Source: Candidatus Caenarcanales bacterium
Lineage (GTDB): Bacteria; Cyanobacteriota; Vampirovibrionia; Caenarcaniphilales; Caenarcanaceae
Direction: 5' to 3'
NCBI GenBank assembly: GCA_947489925.1
Contig: CANLFK010000052.1
Span: 1 to 13,290, forward strand
DNA length: 13,290 nt
The notes under the pieces are model-generated. The model did no database searches. It worked only from the letters and a program-made list of their open reading frames with translations, and was not told the origin of the DNA. A program made the translations under genes and the position numbers. This document shows positions 6,372 through 13,290 of the stretch, piece by piece. The stretch's first letter is position 1. Every line of letters starts with the position of its first letter.

Positions 6372-7424
6372 ATGAAAATAGCCTTACTTTGTAATCACCC
6401 TTTAGCTTTTCCAGCTATCGAAGCCTTATTAAATGAAAAGGTTTTGGTTGGCTTGGCGACGCCTCAAATTATGCACGAAACCACCTTTAAGGTACAGGTT
6501 TTAGCTCAAACGCATAATATACCTTTTGCTATGATTAATCCAGCTGACAAAGAGCGATCATTAGAAAATTGGCTAAAAAAGTGCAAGCCAGATATTGTTT
6601 TTGTCATTACTTTTCCATATCGCATTCCCGAAAAAATCTTAAGAATGCCCAAATATGGCTTTTTTAATTGGCATACTGGTCTTTTACCAGGTTATCGAGG
6701 AGCTGATCCAATATTTTGGCAAATACTTAATCAAGAAGAATTTGGTGGCATAACTGTTCACAAAATGAATGCTGAGTTTGATGAAGGAGCAATTGTTAAT
6801 ATTACCAAAGACGAAATTCCTTTTAATGAAGCTGATCCAGTTGAAGTCAAAATCATGCAAGGTCTCGAAACTGTTGGTGGATCAGTCGCTTTGCGGATTA
6901 CGGGTGAAGATACTTATGGGCAACATATACAAAAATTAGCCATTGCAACCAAAAAAGCAACCGATTATATGCTTAAAGTTTGTTTAGATGATCCGAAAAA
7001 ACTAAGATTATTTGAGCAAGATGAAAGAAAAGCGGCTTATCAGAAAAAACCAGATTTTACCGATTTAATGGTTTACTGGGCTAAAGATTCTTCATCTAAA
7101 ATAAAAGCTTTGACAAGGGCTTCTAATCCAGTTTATGGTGGGGCTATTTCGTTTTTCAGAGGAGTTCCAGTTCATTTATTGCAAGTTTCAATTGGTTCTA
7201 TGCCAAATCCGCCATCAGTTAAACCGGGTACTATTGTTACAGCTGGAGCAAAGGAAGGAATTGTCGTTTTATGCTCGGATCAAAAGCTTTTAAGGCTTGA
7301 TGTTGTTTATACTGAAGATGGTTTTTTTACAGGCGGAAAATTAGCTAGTATTTTTGAAATTAAAGCTGATGAAGAGTTTTTACCACCACCAGAAATGCCT
7401 CTCATTCCAGAAATGTCTCAATAA
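6372..7424 (+). CDS. Formyltransferase family protein (methionyl-tRNA formyltransferase-like)
   Basis: A two-domain enzyme of the 10-formyl-tetrahydrofolate-dependent formyltransferase superfamily, whose best-known member, Fmt, formylates initiator Met-tRNA. The catalytic triad is present as Asn99, His101 and Asp137, with the same spacing (2 and 36) as Asn106, His108 and Asp144 of E. coli Fmt. The active-site loop reads NWHTGLLPGYRGADPIFWQI (99-118), where classical Fmt has N-x-H-x-SLLP-x-(W/Y)-RG-A-x-P. The C-terminal part (about 220-335) resembles the Fmt OB-fold domain: KPDFTDLMVYW, then KALTRASNPVYGGA and a final GGKLASIF. At 350 residues it is slightly longer than Fmt. The WH, GLLPG and DPIFW variants also occur in formyltransferases acting on sugars or peptide-carrier substrates, so initiator tRNA is not certain. 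The tlyA start follows 2 bases after the stop, so the two are probably co-transcribed. Confidence 0.85.
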   Translation: MKIALLCNHPLAFPAIEALLNEKVLVGLATPQIMHETTFKVQVLAQTHNIPFAMINPADKERSLENWLKKCKPDIVFVITFPYRIPEKILRMPKYGFFNWHTGLLPGYRGADPIFWQILNQEEFGGITVHKMNAEFDEGAIVNITKDEIPFNEADPVEVKIMQGLETVGGSVALRITGEDTYGQHIQKLAIATKKATDYMLKVCLDDPKKLRLFEQDERKAAYQKKPDFTDLMVYWAKDSSSKIKALTRASNPVYGGAISFFRGVPVHLLQVSIGSMPNPPSVKPGTIVTAGAKEGIVVLCSDQKLLRLDVVYTEDGFFTGGKLASIFEIKADEEFLPPPEMPLIPEMSQ

Positions 7425-7426
7425 AT

Positions 7427-8293
7427 ATGACTCGTAAAACTGCTAATTCAAAGGAAAGACCTTTAGTTGATTTTTTAAATGAACACTTTTTTAATTCAAC
7501 CGATAGATCTGAACAAGCGGTAAAACTGGCTATTGTTTATTTGAATGGCAAATTGGTTAAAAGACCGGGTATCACCATTAATGAAGACGAAGACAAAATA
7601 AAAGTAGTAGGTGGAGGCAAAATCTTTGTTGGGAGAGGTGGCTATAAATTACAAGAAGCAATACAAGTTTTTAATATAAATTTGCATAATAAAGTTTGCT
7701 TAGATATTGGAGCTTCCACTGGTGGATTTACGGATTGTATGTTGCAATATTCAGCTGGGAAAATTTATGCTATTGATACTGGTTATGGTCAATTAGCTTG
7801 GAGCTTGCGTACCAATGAGAAAGTTAAGCCAATTGAAAGAATGAATGTTCGCTATTTGCTGCCCGAAAGACTTTATACTCATGAAGAACCCACTCATAAA
7901 GCGACTTTTGCAGCTATTGATGTTTCATTTATTTCAGCTCTCAAAGTTATTCCAGCGGTGCAAGGTTTACTTGAAGGACAAGATAAGTCTGAAATGGTAA
8001 TTTTAATAAAACCACAATTTGAAGCTGGCAAAGACCAAGTTGGAAGAAGCGGTTTAATACGCAATCCAGTTTTGCATTTTGAAATATTAAAGAATTTTTT
8101 ACTTGGTGCTGCTAGGGCTGGCTTAGATATAAAAAAATTAATTCATTCACCACTTTTGGGAGCGGCTGGCAATTTAGAATTTTTGGCATATGCAACTTGG
8201 CCGAAAGCTGGGCCTTTACTAAACCCTCAATTAGACGCTTGGTTGAATAAAATAATTTCAATCGCTTATTCAGAACTAAATTTAATTGAATGA
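7427..8293 (+). CDS. tlyA: TlyA family rRNA 2'-O-methyltransferase
   Basis: TlyA proteins methylate the 2'-OH of cytidines in 16S and/or 23S rRNA (known for capreomycin sensitivity in mycobacteria). An S4 RNA-binding domain occupies about residues 10-62, ending in LNGKLVKRPGITINEDE. The linker FVGRGGYKL leads into a Rossmann-like SAM domain with motif LDIGASTGG (92-100), then YAIDTGYGQLAW (114-125). The K-D-K-E catalytic residues fall at Lys74, Asp165 (in DVSFIS), Lys195 (in IKPQFE) and Glu251 (in NLEFL). At 288 residues it is slightly longer than the usual 250-270. The ATG at 7427 is two bases after the formyltransferase stop, with no Shine-Dalgarno, so translation may be coupled. It ends in TGA, evidence that TGA is a true stop in this genome. 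Older annotations call the family haemolysins. Confidence 0.93.
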   Translation: MTRKTANSKERPLVDFLNEHFFNSTDRSEQAVKLAIVYLNGKLVKRPGITINEDEDKIKVVGGGKIFVGRGGYKLQEAIQVFNINLHNKVCLDIGASTGGFTDCMLQYSAGKIYAIDTGYGQLAWSLRTNEKVKPIERMNVRYLLPERLYTHEEPTHKATFAAIDVSFISALKVIPAVQGLLEGQDKSEMVILIKPQFEAGKDQVGRSGLIRNPVLHFEILKNFLLGAARAGLDIKKLIHSPLLGAAGNLEFLAYATWPKAGPLLNPQLDAWLNKIISIAYSELNLIE

Positions 8294-8343
8294 TCTGTAT
8301 AATAAGGTAAAATTATAGAAAAATATTTATTAATATAAAAAAC

Positions 8344-8757
8344 ATGCAAAATACTTTCGTTGCAATCAAGCCAGATGGCACTTCACGCAAATTGGTTGGC
8401 ACAATTATACAAAGATTTGAAAATCTAAACTTAAACTTAATTGGCCTTGAATTAATGCAAGTAAGCCGTGAATTAGCTGAAAAACATTATGGTGAACATA
8501 AAGACAAACCTTTTTTTGAAGATTTAATCAAATTTATTACTTCTGGTAAAATTGTTGCAATGGCTTGGCAAGGGCAAAATAGTATTGAAATTATACGAAA
8601 AGTAGTAGGCGTAACTGATCCATTAAAAGCCCTTCCAGGTACTATAAGAGGGGATTTTGCTTTAAATATAGACCAAAATATAATTCATGCGTCTGACAGC
8701 CCAGAAAGTGCTCAGAGAGAATTAAAATTATTTTTTCCAAATTATAACTTTAATTAA
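8344..8757 (+). CDS. ndk: Nucleoside diphosphate kinase
   Basis: Ndk balances nucleoside triphosphate pools by moving the gamma phosphate between nucleotides through a phosphohistidine. The active-site histidine is His115 in NIIHASDSPESAQREL. The Lys9-Pro-Asp nucleotide contact (VAIKPDG, 7-12) and the conserved PGTIRGDFA (98-106) are also present. At 137 residues it is full length for the short bacterial form. The family pattern is N-(I/V)-(I/V)-H-(A/G)-SDS-x-ESA, and every position is met. It starts about 50 bases after tlyA and its stop is 12 bases before the Rieske gene; the run looks like one transcription unit. No Shine-Dalgarno precedes the ATG; the leader is almost pure A and T. Confidence 0.95.
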   Translation: MQNTFVAIKPDGTSRKLVGTIIQRFENLNLNLIGLELMQVSRELAEKHYGEHKDKPFFEDLIKFITSGKIVAMAWQGQNSIEIIRKVVGVTDPLKALPGTIRGDFALNIDQNIIHASDSPESAQRELKLFFPNYNFN

Positions 8758-8769
8758 AAATCGTTTTAT

Positions 8770-9081
8770 ATGAATGAAAACTGGCTTGAAATAGCTAATT
8801 TAAATGATTTGATAATTAATGAAGGTAAGGCAATTAGAGTAAACAATCTATCTATTGCCTTATTTAGATTACCTGATGATCAAGTTTATGCCATTGAAAA
8901 TTCTTGCCCGCATATTGGAGCTCCGCTGGATAGTGGAATAGTAGAAAATAAAACTATTACCTGTTTATGGCATAGTTGGTGTTTTAGTTTAATTGATGGA
9001 TATTCAACTAATTGCCCCAATGTAAAAGTTCAAACTTATCCAACTAAAATCGATAAAGATAAAGTTTTCCTTTTAATCTAA
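8770..9081 (+). CDS. Small Rieske-type [2Fe-2S] protein (NirD/ferredoxin-like)
   Basis: A 103-residue protein made of a single Rieske domain, a soluble electron carrier. The cluster ligands are Cys46-Pro-His48 and Cys65-Leu-Trp-His68, 16 residues apart, within the family range. The loop CLWHSWCFSLIDGYS has the usual W-H and G residues after the second box. The size and lack of a membrane segment match the small nitrite reductase subunit (NirD) and the free-standing Rieske ferredoxins of aromatic dioxygenases. No nitrite reductase large subunit or oxygenase lies nearby, so its partner is unknown. An extra Cys71 sits near the second box. It lies 12 bases after ndk, with no Shine-Dalgarno, and is probably co-transcribed with it. 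Confidence 0.85.
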   Translation: MNENWLEIANLNDLIINEGKAIRVNNLSIALFRLPDDQVYAIENSCPHIGAPLDSGIVENKTITCLWHSWCFSLIDGYSTNCPNVKVQTYPTKIDKDKVFLLI

Positions 9082-9157
9082 ATCAAAATCAGATGAATTC
9101 CCTAAATTTTGTATTTCTATTCTTGTCTAAAGGAATTATAATTTATAAATATTAAAT

Positions 9158-9176
9158 GCAAATGATTCTCAATAAA
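9158..9176 (+). promoter_or_regulatory. Possible Fur-like operator before the 76-residue gene
   Basis: By eye, the 19 bases GCAAATGATTCTCAATAAA match the E. coli Fur consensus (GATAATGATAATCATTATC) at 12 of 19 positions, including the core AATGAT...TCA. It ends two bases before the ATG at 9178, a place where a repressor could block both transcription and translation. In such AT-rich DNA this many matches can occur by chance. Confidence 0.2.
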
Positions 9177-9177
9177 T

Positions 9178-9408
9178 ATGATTTATTCACTTAGTTCTTT
9201 GAAAGACAAAATTGTTAAAAATCTAAAAATACAAATAATTAAATCGAATGAACCAGATTTACAAAATAATTTATATCGTTGGGGAATAGCTTTAAAAGAG
9301 GTTTTTGTTAAAAATGGGCCTTGGGGGTCTTTTATTTTATATTCCAACGAACAAGAAATAGCAATTTCTCCGCTTTTGGCCAAAGATTTAAAAGTACAGA
9401 TTGTATAG
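9178..9408 (+). CDS. Small protein of unknown function (76 residues)
   Basis: I do not recognise this protein. It is predicted soluble, with two tryptophans (WGIALKEVF and GPWGSFILY, about residues 35-54) and no cysteine. It begins with a Lys-rich helical part and ends in an Ile/Val-rich strand-like part. The ATG at 9178 has no Shine-Dalgarno. A shorter open frame exists on the opposite strand in the same stretch. The plus-strand frame is preferred because it follows the direction of the preceding genes and is longer, but coding status is not certain. It stops with TAG, 8 bases before the convergent mlaE stop. A 96-base gap separates it from the Rieske gene. Confidence 0.45.
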   Translation: MIYSLSSLKDKIVKNLKIQIIKSNEPDLQNNLYRWGIALKEVFVKNGPWGSFILYSNEQEIAISPLLAKDLKVQIV

Positions 9409-9416
9409 TCTTCTTT

Positions 9417-10205
9417 TTATTTGAATAAAGTATAAAAAATAAAAGACAAAATATAATTAAAAGCGAAGAGACAGATAAGACAACTCACCACCGCTTTAGT
9501 CGTAAATTTACCAACACCTGCCGCTCCACCAGTGGCTTCAAGACCATAACTACAAGCAATAGAAGCAATTATTCCGCCAAAACAAATAGCTTTAAAACTG
9601 GTTACCATAAAGTCATAAACATCAACATAGTTTTTAATCGAATTTACATAGCTTATAACAGTTACCTGTGCAATTAAACTGGCAACAATATAACCGCCAA
9701 CTAAACTAGCAAAAATCGCAATAATATTTAAAATTGGCATTGAAAGCATACAAGCTAATACTCGTGGACAAACAATAAACCATTCTGGGCTTAATTTCAT
9801 TACTTTTAAGGCATTAATTTGTTCAGTAATTTTCATTGTTCCAACTTCAGCCGCCCAAGCAGAGCCAATTCTTCCAGTTACCACAATGGCAGTAATAACG
9901 GGTGCTAGTTCACGCAATTGAGCCATAGCATTAGTACCGCCAATTTCACTTAAAGCTCCAAAAGTAGCAAAATGCTTGGTTAGCTGCAAAGAACTAACTG
10001 CTCCAATCGAAAGATTAGTAATAATAACAGTCGAAATAGAACACCAAGCCGTATCATAAGCTTGAGACCAAAATTCTTTTTTATTAACTTTTCCTAGACG
10101 AAGATAATTCAGGCTAGAGTAAATATGCTCTACGATTTTACCGACAATTTCAAATAGTTCAAAAACCTTGTCTTTAATAGATCGATTAGCAATGGGCTTA
10201 CTCAT
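9417..10205 (-). CDS. mlaE: MlaE/YrbE family ABC permease (lipid transport)
   Basis: This is the inner-membrane permease of a MlaFEDB-type system, which moves phospholipids between inner and outer membranes. At 262 residues it has the family length and about five or six hydrophobic segments (around 55-75, 100-115, 145-180, 203-222, 236-258). The family signature is clear: ELAPVITAIVVTGRIGSAWA followed by AEVGTMKITEQINALKVM (119-136) and CPRVLACMLSMPIL. Near the C terminus GLEATGGAAGVGKFTTKAVV (221-240) is also characteristic. The usual partners, MlaF (ATPase) and MlaD (MCE domain), are not next to it; it is the last gene before a convergent neighbour. Its start is only 6 bases after the ftsH stop, so it is almost certainly in the same operon. 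The family implies a diderm envelope. Confidence 0.92.
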   Translation of the reverse strand: MSKPIANRSIKDKVFELFEIVGKIVEHIYSSLNYLRLGKVNKKEFWSQAYDTAWCSISTVIITNLSIGAVSSLQLTKHFATFGALSEIGGTNAMAQLRELAPVITAIVVTGRIGSAWAAEVGTMKITEQINALKVMKLSPEWFIVCPRVLACMLSMPILNIIAIFASLVGGYIVASLIAQVTVISYVNSIKNYVDVYDFMVTSFKAICFGGIIASIACSYGLEATGGAAGVGKFTTKAVVSCLICLFAFNYILSFIFYTLFK

Positions 10206-10211
10206 ATTAAA

Positions 10212-12194
10212 TTAAGCTTCTTTCACTTTTTCCAAGATCAAGTCTTGAGATTTTGCCTCTTCTTCATTCTTTGCTCTTATTTCTTCTTCATGATCTTTAT
10301 TTTCTTGCTCTTCTTTATTTTTTATTTTTTCTTGCAATAAATTTATCCTCTCTTTGGCTTCTTCAAAGTCATATGTATTATTTTTAACTCTCTCAACAAT
10401 ATCTAAAACATCATCTCTTTCTAAAGTTTCTTTATCCAAAAGTTCAGTTGCCACAGCTTCCATTAAAGAACGATTTGTATTTAAGGTGTCTTTTACTTCA
10501 GCAAACGATTTATTTATTAAGTCTTTTACTCTTTGGTCAATTTGTTTGGCTACTTCTTCTGAATAATCTTTTGAATGACCAAAATCTCCCAAAAAGCTTT
10601 CTCGCTCTTCTCCATATGCAATTGGCCCCAAATCACTCATGCCAAATTGGGTAATCATCCGTCTGGCTATTTTTGTTGCATTTTGTAAATCCGAAACAAC
10701 ACCAGTTGAAGTATCATTGTAAATAATTTCTTCTGCTGCCATACCACCCAAAGCGACTTTAATCCTAGCCGACAGAGATTTTTTAGTCCAATGCACATGA
10801 TCTTCTTTGTCTATACTCCATGAAACGCCAGCTGCTTTACTGCGTGGAATAATAGTTACTTTGTGAAAAGGCATTTCTTTCCGTCCAGTTTCGTCTTTTT
10901 CAGTCAGCAAACTGATTAAAGCATGTCCAGTTTCATGATAAGCAATCATTTCCATTTGATGAAAAGGCACTTTAATCATTCGCTTAGAGCCTAAATAAAC
11001 CTTATCAATAGCTTCTTCAAAATCAAGCATTTCAATTTGTTTTTTGTTTTTGCTAGCCGCAATCAAAGCCGCTTCATTCATCATATTAGCCAAGTCTGCA
11101 CCAGTAAAACCGGGTGTTCTTTTTGCTAAAACCTTTAAATCCATTTCAGAGGTTAAAATTTTTCCTTCAGAATGAACTTTTAAAATAGCCTCTCTACCCC
11201 TAATATCTGGATAATCAACAATAACTTGTCTATCAAAACGGCCAGGTCTGGTTAAAGCACGGTCAAGTATATCTGGTCTATTAGTTGCGGCTAATAAAAT
11301 AATATTAGTATTACTGCTTTCAAAGCCGTCCATTTCAACTAATAATTGATTTAAAGTTTGTTCTCTTTCATCATGTCCGCCCATAGTTACTCCCCGTTGA
11401 CGACCAACAGCATCAATTTCATCCACAAATATAATACAAGGAGCTTGTTTGCGGGCTTGCTCAAATAAATCTCTAACACGGCTTGCACCAACTCCGACAA
11501 ACATTTCAACAAAATCAGAACCAGAAATGCTGAAAAATGGAACGCCAGCTTCACCAGCTACGGCTTTAGCTAATAATGTTTTACCCGTACCAGGGGGACC
11601 TACCAATAAAACGCCTTTCGGTATTTTAGCTCCTAAAGCTCTAAACTTTTCACCATCTTTTAAGAATTCAACTATTTCTTGTAATTCTTGCTTTGCTTCG
11701 TCTACGCCAGCTACATTAGCAAAAGTTATTTTAGTTTTTTGTTCACCTAATAATTTGGCTTTGCTCTTAATAAAATTGAAAGCCTGACCTCCACCAGATT
11801 GTAAACCTCTCATCATAAAGAATAAAAGAGGTAAAAGTATAATTAAAGGCCCAATCTGAAAAAGTAAAATTGAAATTATTTCACCAGTTTTAGAATCTTC
11901 AATGCTTGTATTAATACCTTGCTTTGTCAATTCATCAGCTAATTGAATATAGCCACTTTGGCTTCTGGGTAATTTGGCATATTTGATTTTGTCATTAGCT
12001 AAATGCAGTATAACTTTATTGCTACTATCATCGATTGAAACTTTTTCGACTTTTTTATTGCTCTCAAAGGCGATTTTACGAAATTCACTATAAGTTATTT
12101 CTTCCGATTCTTTGGGTTTTGTGATTCCAACAGCCAAGATAATAGCTAAAATGGCTAATAATAAATATGGCAAATTTGATTTAAAATTTTTCAT
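10212..12194 (-). CDS. ftsH: ATP-dependent zinc metalloprotease FtsH
   Basis: FtsH is the membrane-bound AAA+ protease that degrades misfolded membrane proteins and selected regulators, working as a hexamer. Domains in order: transmembrane segment 1 (about 9-24), a periplasmic domain, transmembrane segment 2 (about 105-130), the AAA+ module with Walker A GPPGTGKT (199-206), pore loop MFVGVG (231-236), Walker B IIFVDEID (254-261) and the second region of homology with arginine fingers Arg316 and Arg319. The M41 peptidase follows, with zinc motif HETGH (420-424, catalytic Glu421) and third ligand Asp502. A charged Lys/Glu-rich tail fills about 605-660. At 660 residues it is full length. The start ATG has no Shine-Dalgarno. 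It follows ndh by an 84-base gap and is 6 bases before mlaE. Confidence 0.97.
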   Translation of the reverse strand: MKNFKSNLPYLLLAILAIILAVGITKPKESEEITYSEFRKIAFESNKKVEKVSIDDSSNKVILHLANDKIKYAKLPRSQSGYIQLADELTKQGINTSIEDSKTGEIISILLFQIGPLIILLPLLFFMMRGLQSGGGQAFNFIKSKAKLLGEQKTKITFANVAGVDEAKQELQEIVEFLKDGEKFRALGAKIPKGVLLVGPPGTGKTLLAKAVAGEAGVPFFSISGSDFVEMFVGVGASRVRDLFEQARKQAPCIIFVDEIDAVGRQRGVTMGGHDEREQTLNQLLVEMDGFESSNTNIILLAATNRPDILDRALTRPGRFDRQVIVDYPDIRGREAILKVHSEGKILTSEMDLKVLAKRTPGFTGADLANMMNEAALIAASKNKKQIEMLDFEEAIDKVYLGSKRMIKVPFHQMEMIAYHETGHALISLLTEKDETGRKEMPFHKVTIIPRSKAAGVSWSIDKEDHVHWTKKSLSARIKVALGGMAAEEIIYNDTSTGVVSDLQNATKIARRMITQFGMSDLGPIAYGEERESFLGDFGHSKDYSEEVAKQIDQRVKDLINKSFAEVKDTLNTNRSLMEAVATELLDKETLERDDVLDIVERVKNNTYDFEEAKERINLLQEKIKNKEEQENKDHEEEIRAKNEEEAKSQDLILEKVKEA

Positions 12195-12278
12195 TTAAAA
12201 TTGAGACGGGATAAATTTGATTAAAAGTATTCTTCATTTAAATATACCTTAAAGAAAAGAAGTATCTATAAATTTATC

Positions 12279-13290
12279 TTATCTTCTAATATCCAAATAT
12301 TTATATCTGGCTTCTATAGCGGTTTTTACTTGTCTGGACATTTTTCCTAATATTTTTCCAGTAGGTAATATTATTTTCTTTTTGCCAATTTCCAAAGCAC
12401 CAGTACCAATTTCAGGCCCTAAAGAAACTAAAACTCCTTGCAATTCAAATTTTTTCTCTTTCAACTTTTCGCCAGTAATAGCAGAAATCAAATAATGAGC
12501 AACCCCAATTCCATGTTTACAAGCCGCTTGACCATTCAAAGGAAAAGGCTGTTTCGTTTCTGGGTCTAAGAAAAGGGCATTATCTCCAATTGCATAGGTA
12601 TTTGGTCTTTCTTTAACTCGTAAAAATTCATCAACTTCGATTCTAAATCCTCTTCCAATCGGAAATTTCTTTAAATCTCCATTCTCGTCAATAAATTCAT
12701 TTTCCAAGAAAGCATTTCCTCTAATTCCACCAGTCCAGACAATGGCTTTAGCTTTAATGATTTTTCCATCTTTTAATCTAACACTGTCTTCAAAAGCCTC
12801 TTCAATTGGTTGTCCAAAAACTAATTCAATTTGCTTTTCTTTTTTAAAGAATTCAGTTACTTTATTGCTTAAATCTTTATCTCCAGCTGCCATCAAGGCA
12901 TTTAAAGCTTCAATAATATAAATTTTAATATGTGTTGGATTTAAATTGTATTTCTTTGCTAAATCACTTAAATAATAAATCAATTCAGCGGCTACTTCTA
13001 CGCCAGTTAAACCACCACCACCGACAATAACCGACAAAAGCTCTTTATATTCAGCTGAGCTTGGGTCTAAATTTTTAGCTTGAGCAAAATTATTTTCGAG
13101 CTTTTCCAGCAATTCTTTTACTTGATTTGTATTAATAAAACCAATTGAATTTTCTTTTAAACCAGGAATATTAAAATAATTGGTTTGACTACCCAAAGCC
13201 AAAATCAAATAATCAAAGTCCAAATCTGTTTGATCTTTAAGAATGACTTTTTTGCTTTGATAATTAATTTGTTTAACCTCAGCTTTGACA
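12279..13290 (-). CDS. ndh: Type II NADH dehydrogenase (5' end beyond the window)
   Basis: NDH-2 is a single-subunit flavoprotein on the inner face of the cytoplasmic membrane that passes electrons from NADH to quinone without pumping protons. Visible are DFDYLILALGSQTNYF (just after the FAD domain, typical Y-D-x-L-x-x-A-x-G-x-x), the NADH-binding glycine motif VGGGGLTGVEVAAEL (about 12993-13037) and YAIGDNALF (about 12573-12599), which contacts FAD. The frame is open to the right edge; the TTG at 13223 lies inside the coding region and is not the start. The N-terminal FAD-binding GxGxxG and roughly 80-100 residues are missing. The C-terminal tail has an amphipathic, basic helix suited to membrane attachment. 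It is the first gene seen of the unit ndh, ftsH, mlaE, although an 84-base gap could hold a separate ftsH promoter. Confidence 0.9.
   Translation of the reverse strand, partial: VKAEVKQINYQSKKVILKDQTDLDFDYLILALGSQTNYFNIPGLKENSIGFINTNQVKELLEKLENNFAQAKNLDPSSAEYKELLSVIVGGGGLTGVEVAAELIYYLSDLAKKYNLNPTHIKIYIIEALNALMAAGDKDLSNKVTEFFKKEKQIELVFGQPIEEAFEDSVRLKDGKIIKAKAIVWTGGIRGNAFLENEFIDENGDLKKFPIGRGFRIEVDEFLRVKERPNTYAIGDNALFLDPETKQPFPLNGQAACKHGIGVAHYLISAITGEKLKEKKFELQGVLVSLGPEIGTGALEIGKKKIILPTGKILGKMSRQVKTAIEARYKYLDIRR

Noticed and set aside
7418..9182. Identical 15 bases TCTCAATAAATATGA at the starts of tlyA and of the 76-residue gene
   Set aside because: In tlyA the first part is coding for the end of the formyltransferase; in AT-rich DNA a shared string of this kind around two starts is probably chance.
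9183..9383. Minus-strand open frame of 66 codons opposite the 76-residue gene
   Set aside because: Shorter, no recognisable motif, and it lies antisense to a longer frame that follows the direction of the preceding genes.
11449..11787. 112-codon open frame antisense to ftsH
   Set aside because: It covers the Walker A and B region of ftsH in the opposite strand; this frame is open because of the codon use of ftsH.
13223..13223. TTG as start codon of the NADH dehydrogenase
   Set aside because: The frame is open to the window edge and the residues before it (KKVILKDQTD) fit the family, so this is an internal Leu codon.
1..13290. CRISPR array, transposon ends, integrase or attachment site
   Set aside because: No spaced direct repeats, transposase motifs or long terminal inverted repeats were seen on reading through the window.
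1..13290. Alternative genetic code (TGA as Gly or Trp)
   Set aside because: tlyA ends at a TGA at the expected family length, and tryptophans in conserved positions are TGG, so the standard bacterial code applies.

Overview
This is an AT-rich window with dense gene packing and the standard stop set: TAA is commonest, TGA ends tlyA and TAG ends the 76-residue gene. Two genes are cut by the edges. On the left is a flagellar basal-body protein (FliE), and on the right a type II NADH dehydrogenase. FliE together with an MlaE-family lipid-transport permease suggests a flagellated, diderm, low-GC bacterium. Almost no start codon has a Shine-Dalgarno sequence, which also points away from Firmicutes. 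A deep-branching lineage such as Vampirovibrionia/Melainabacteria or Margulisbacteria would fit, but this is inference only; no 16S rRNA or tRNA is present to settle it.

Layout, left to right. The 3' end of fliE (+) stops one base from the end of a convergent two-gene unit (-) running from trigger factor (tig) into a LolD/MacB-type ABC ATPase. Next comes a plus-strand pair: a secreted TPR plus NHL-propeller protein and recR, followed by a small antitoxin-like protein. Opposing these (-) are a small membrane-anchored coiled-coil protein and a 352-residue Asn/Ser/Gln-rich protein of unknown function. An 83-residue unknown gene is divergent from the latter. A plus-strand run follows: a formyltransferase of the Fmt superfamily, the rRNA methyltransferase TlyA, nucleoside diphosphate kinase, a small Rieske [2Fe-2S] protein and a 76-residue unknown. 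The right end is a minus-strand unit transcribed ndh, then ftsH, then mlaE.

Most genes are housekeeping: protein folding and turnover (tig, ftsH), recombination repair (recR), rRNA modification (tlyA), nucleotide balance (ndk), respiratory electron entry (ndh) and envelope lipid transport (mlaE). The less explained part is about 4.09-6.23 kb, where four consecutive small or low-complexity genes (antitoxin-like, coiled-coil, 352-residue and 83-residue proteins) lie between two conserved blocks. No CRISPR array, transposase, integrase, tRNA or rRNA is visible. No gene-free stretch exceeds about 150 bases. I do not see a clear, complete, previously undescribed system; the best candidates for new biology are the 352/83-residue divergent pair and the His/Asp-rich insertion in trigger factor.
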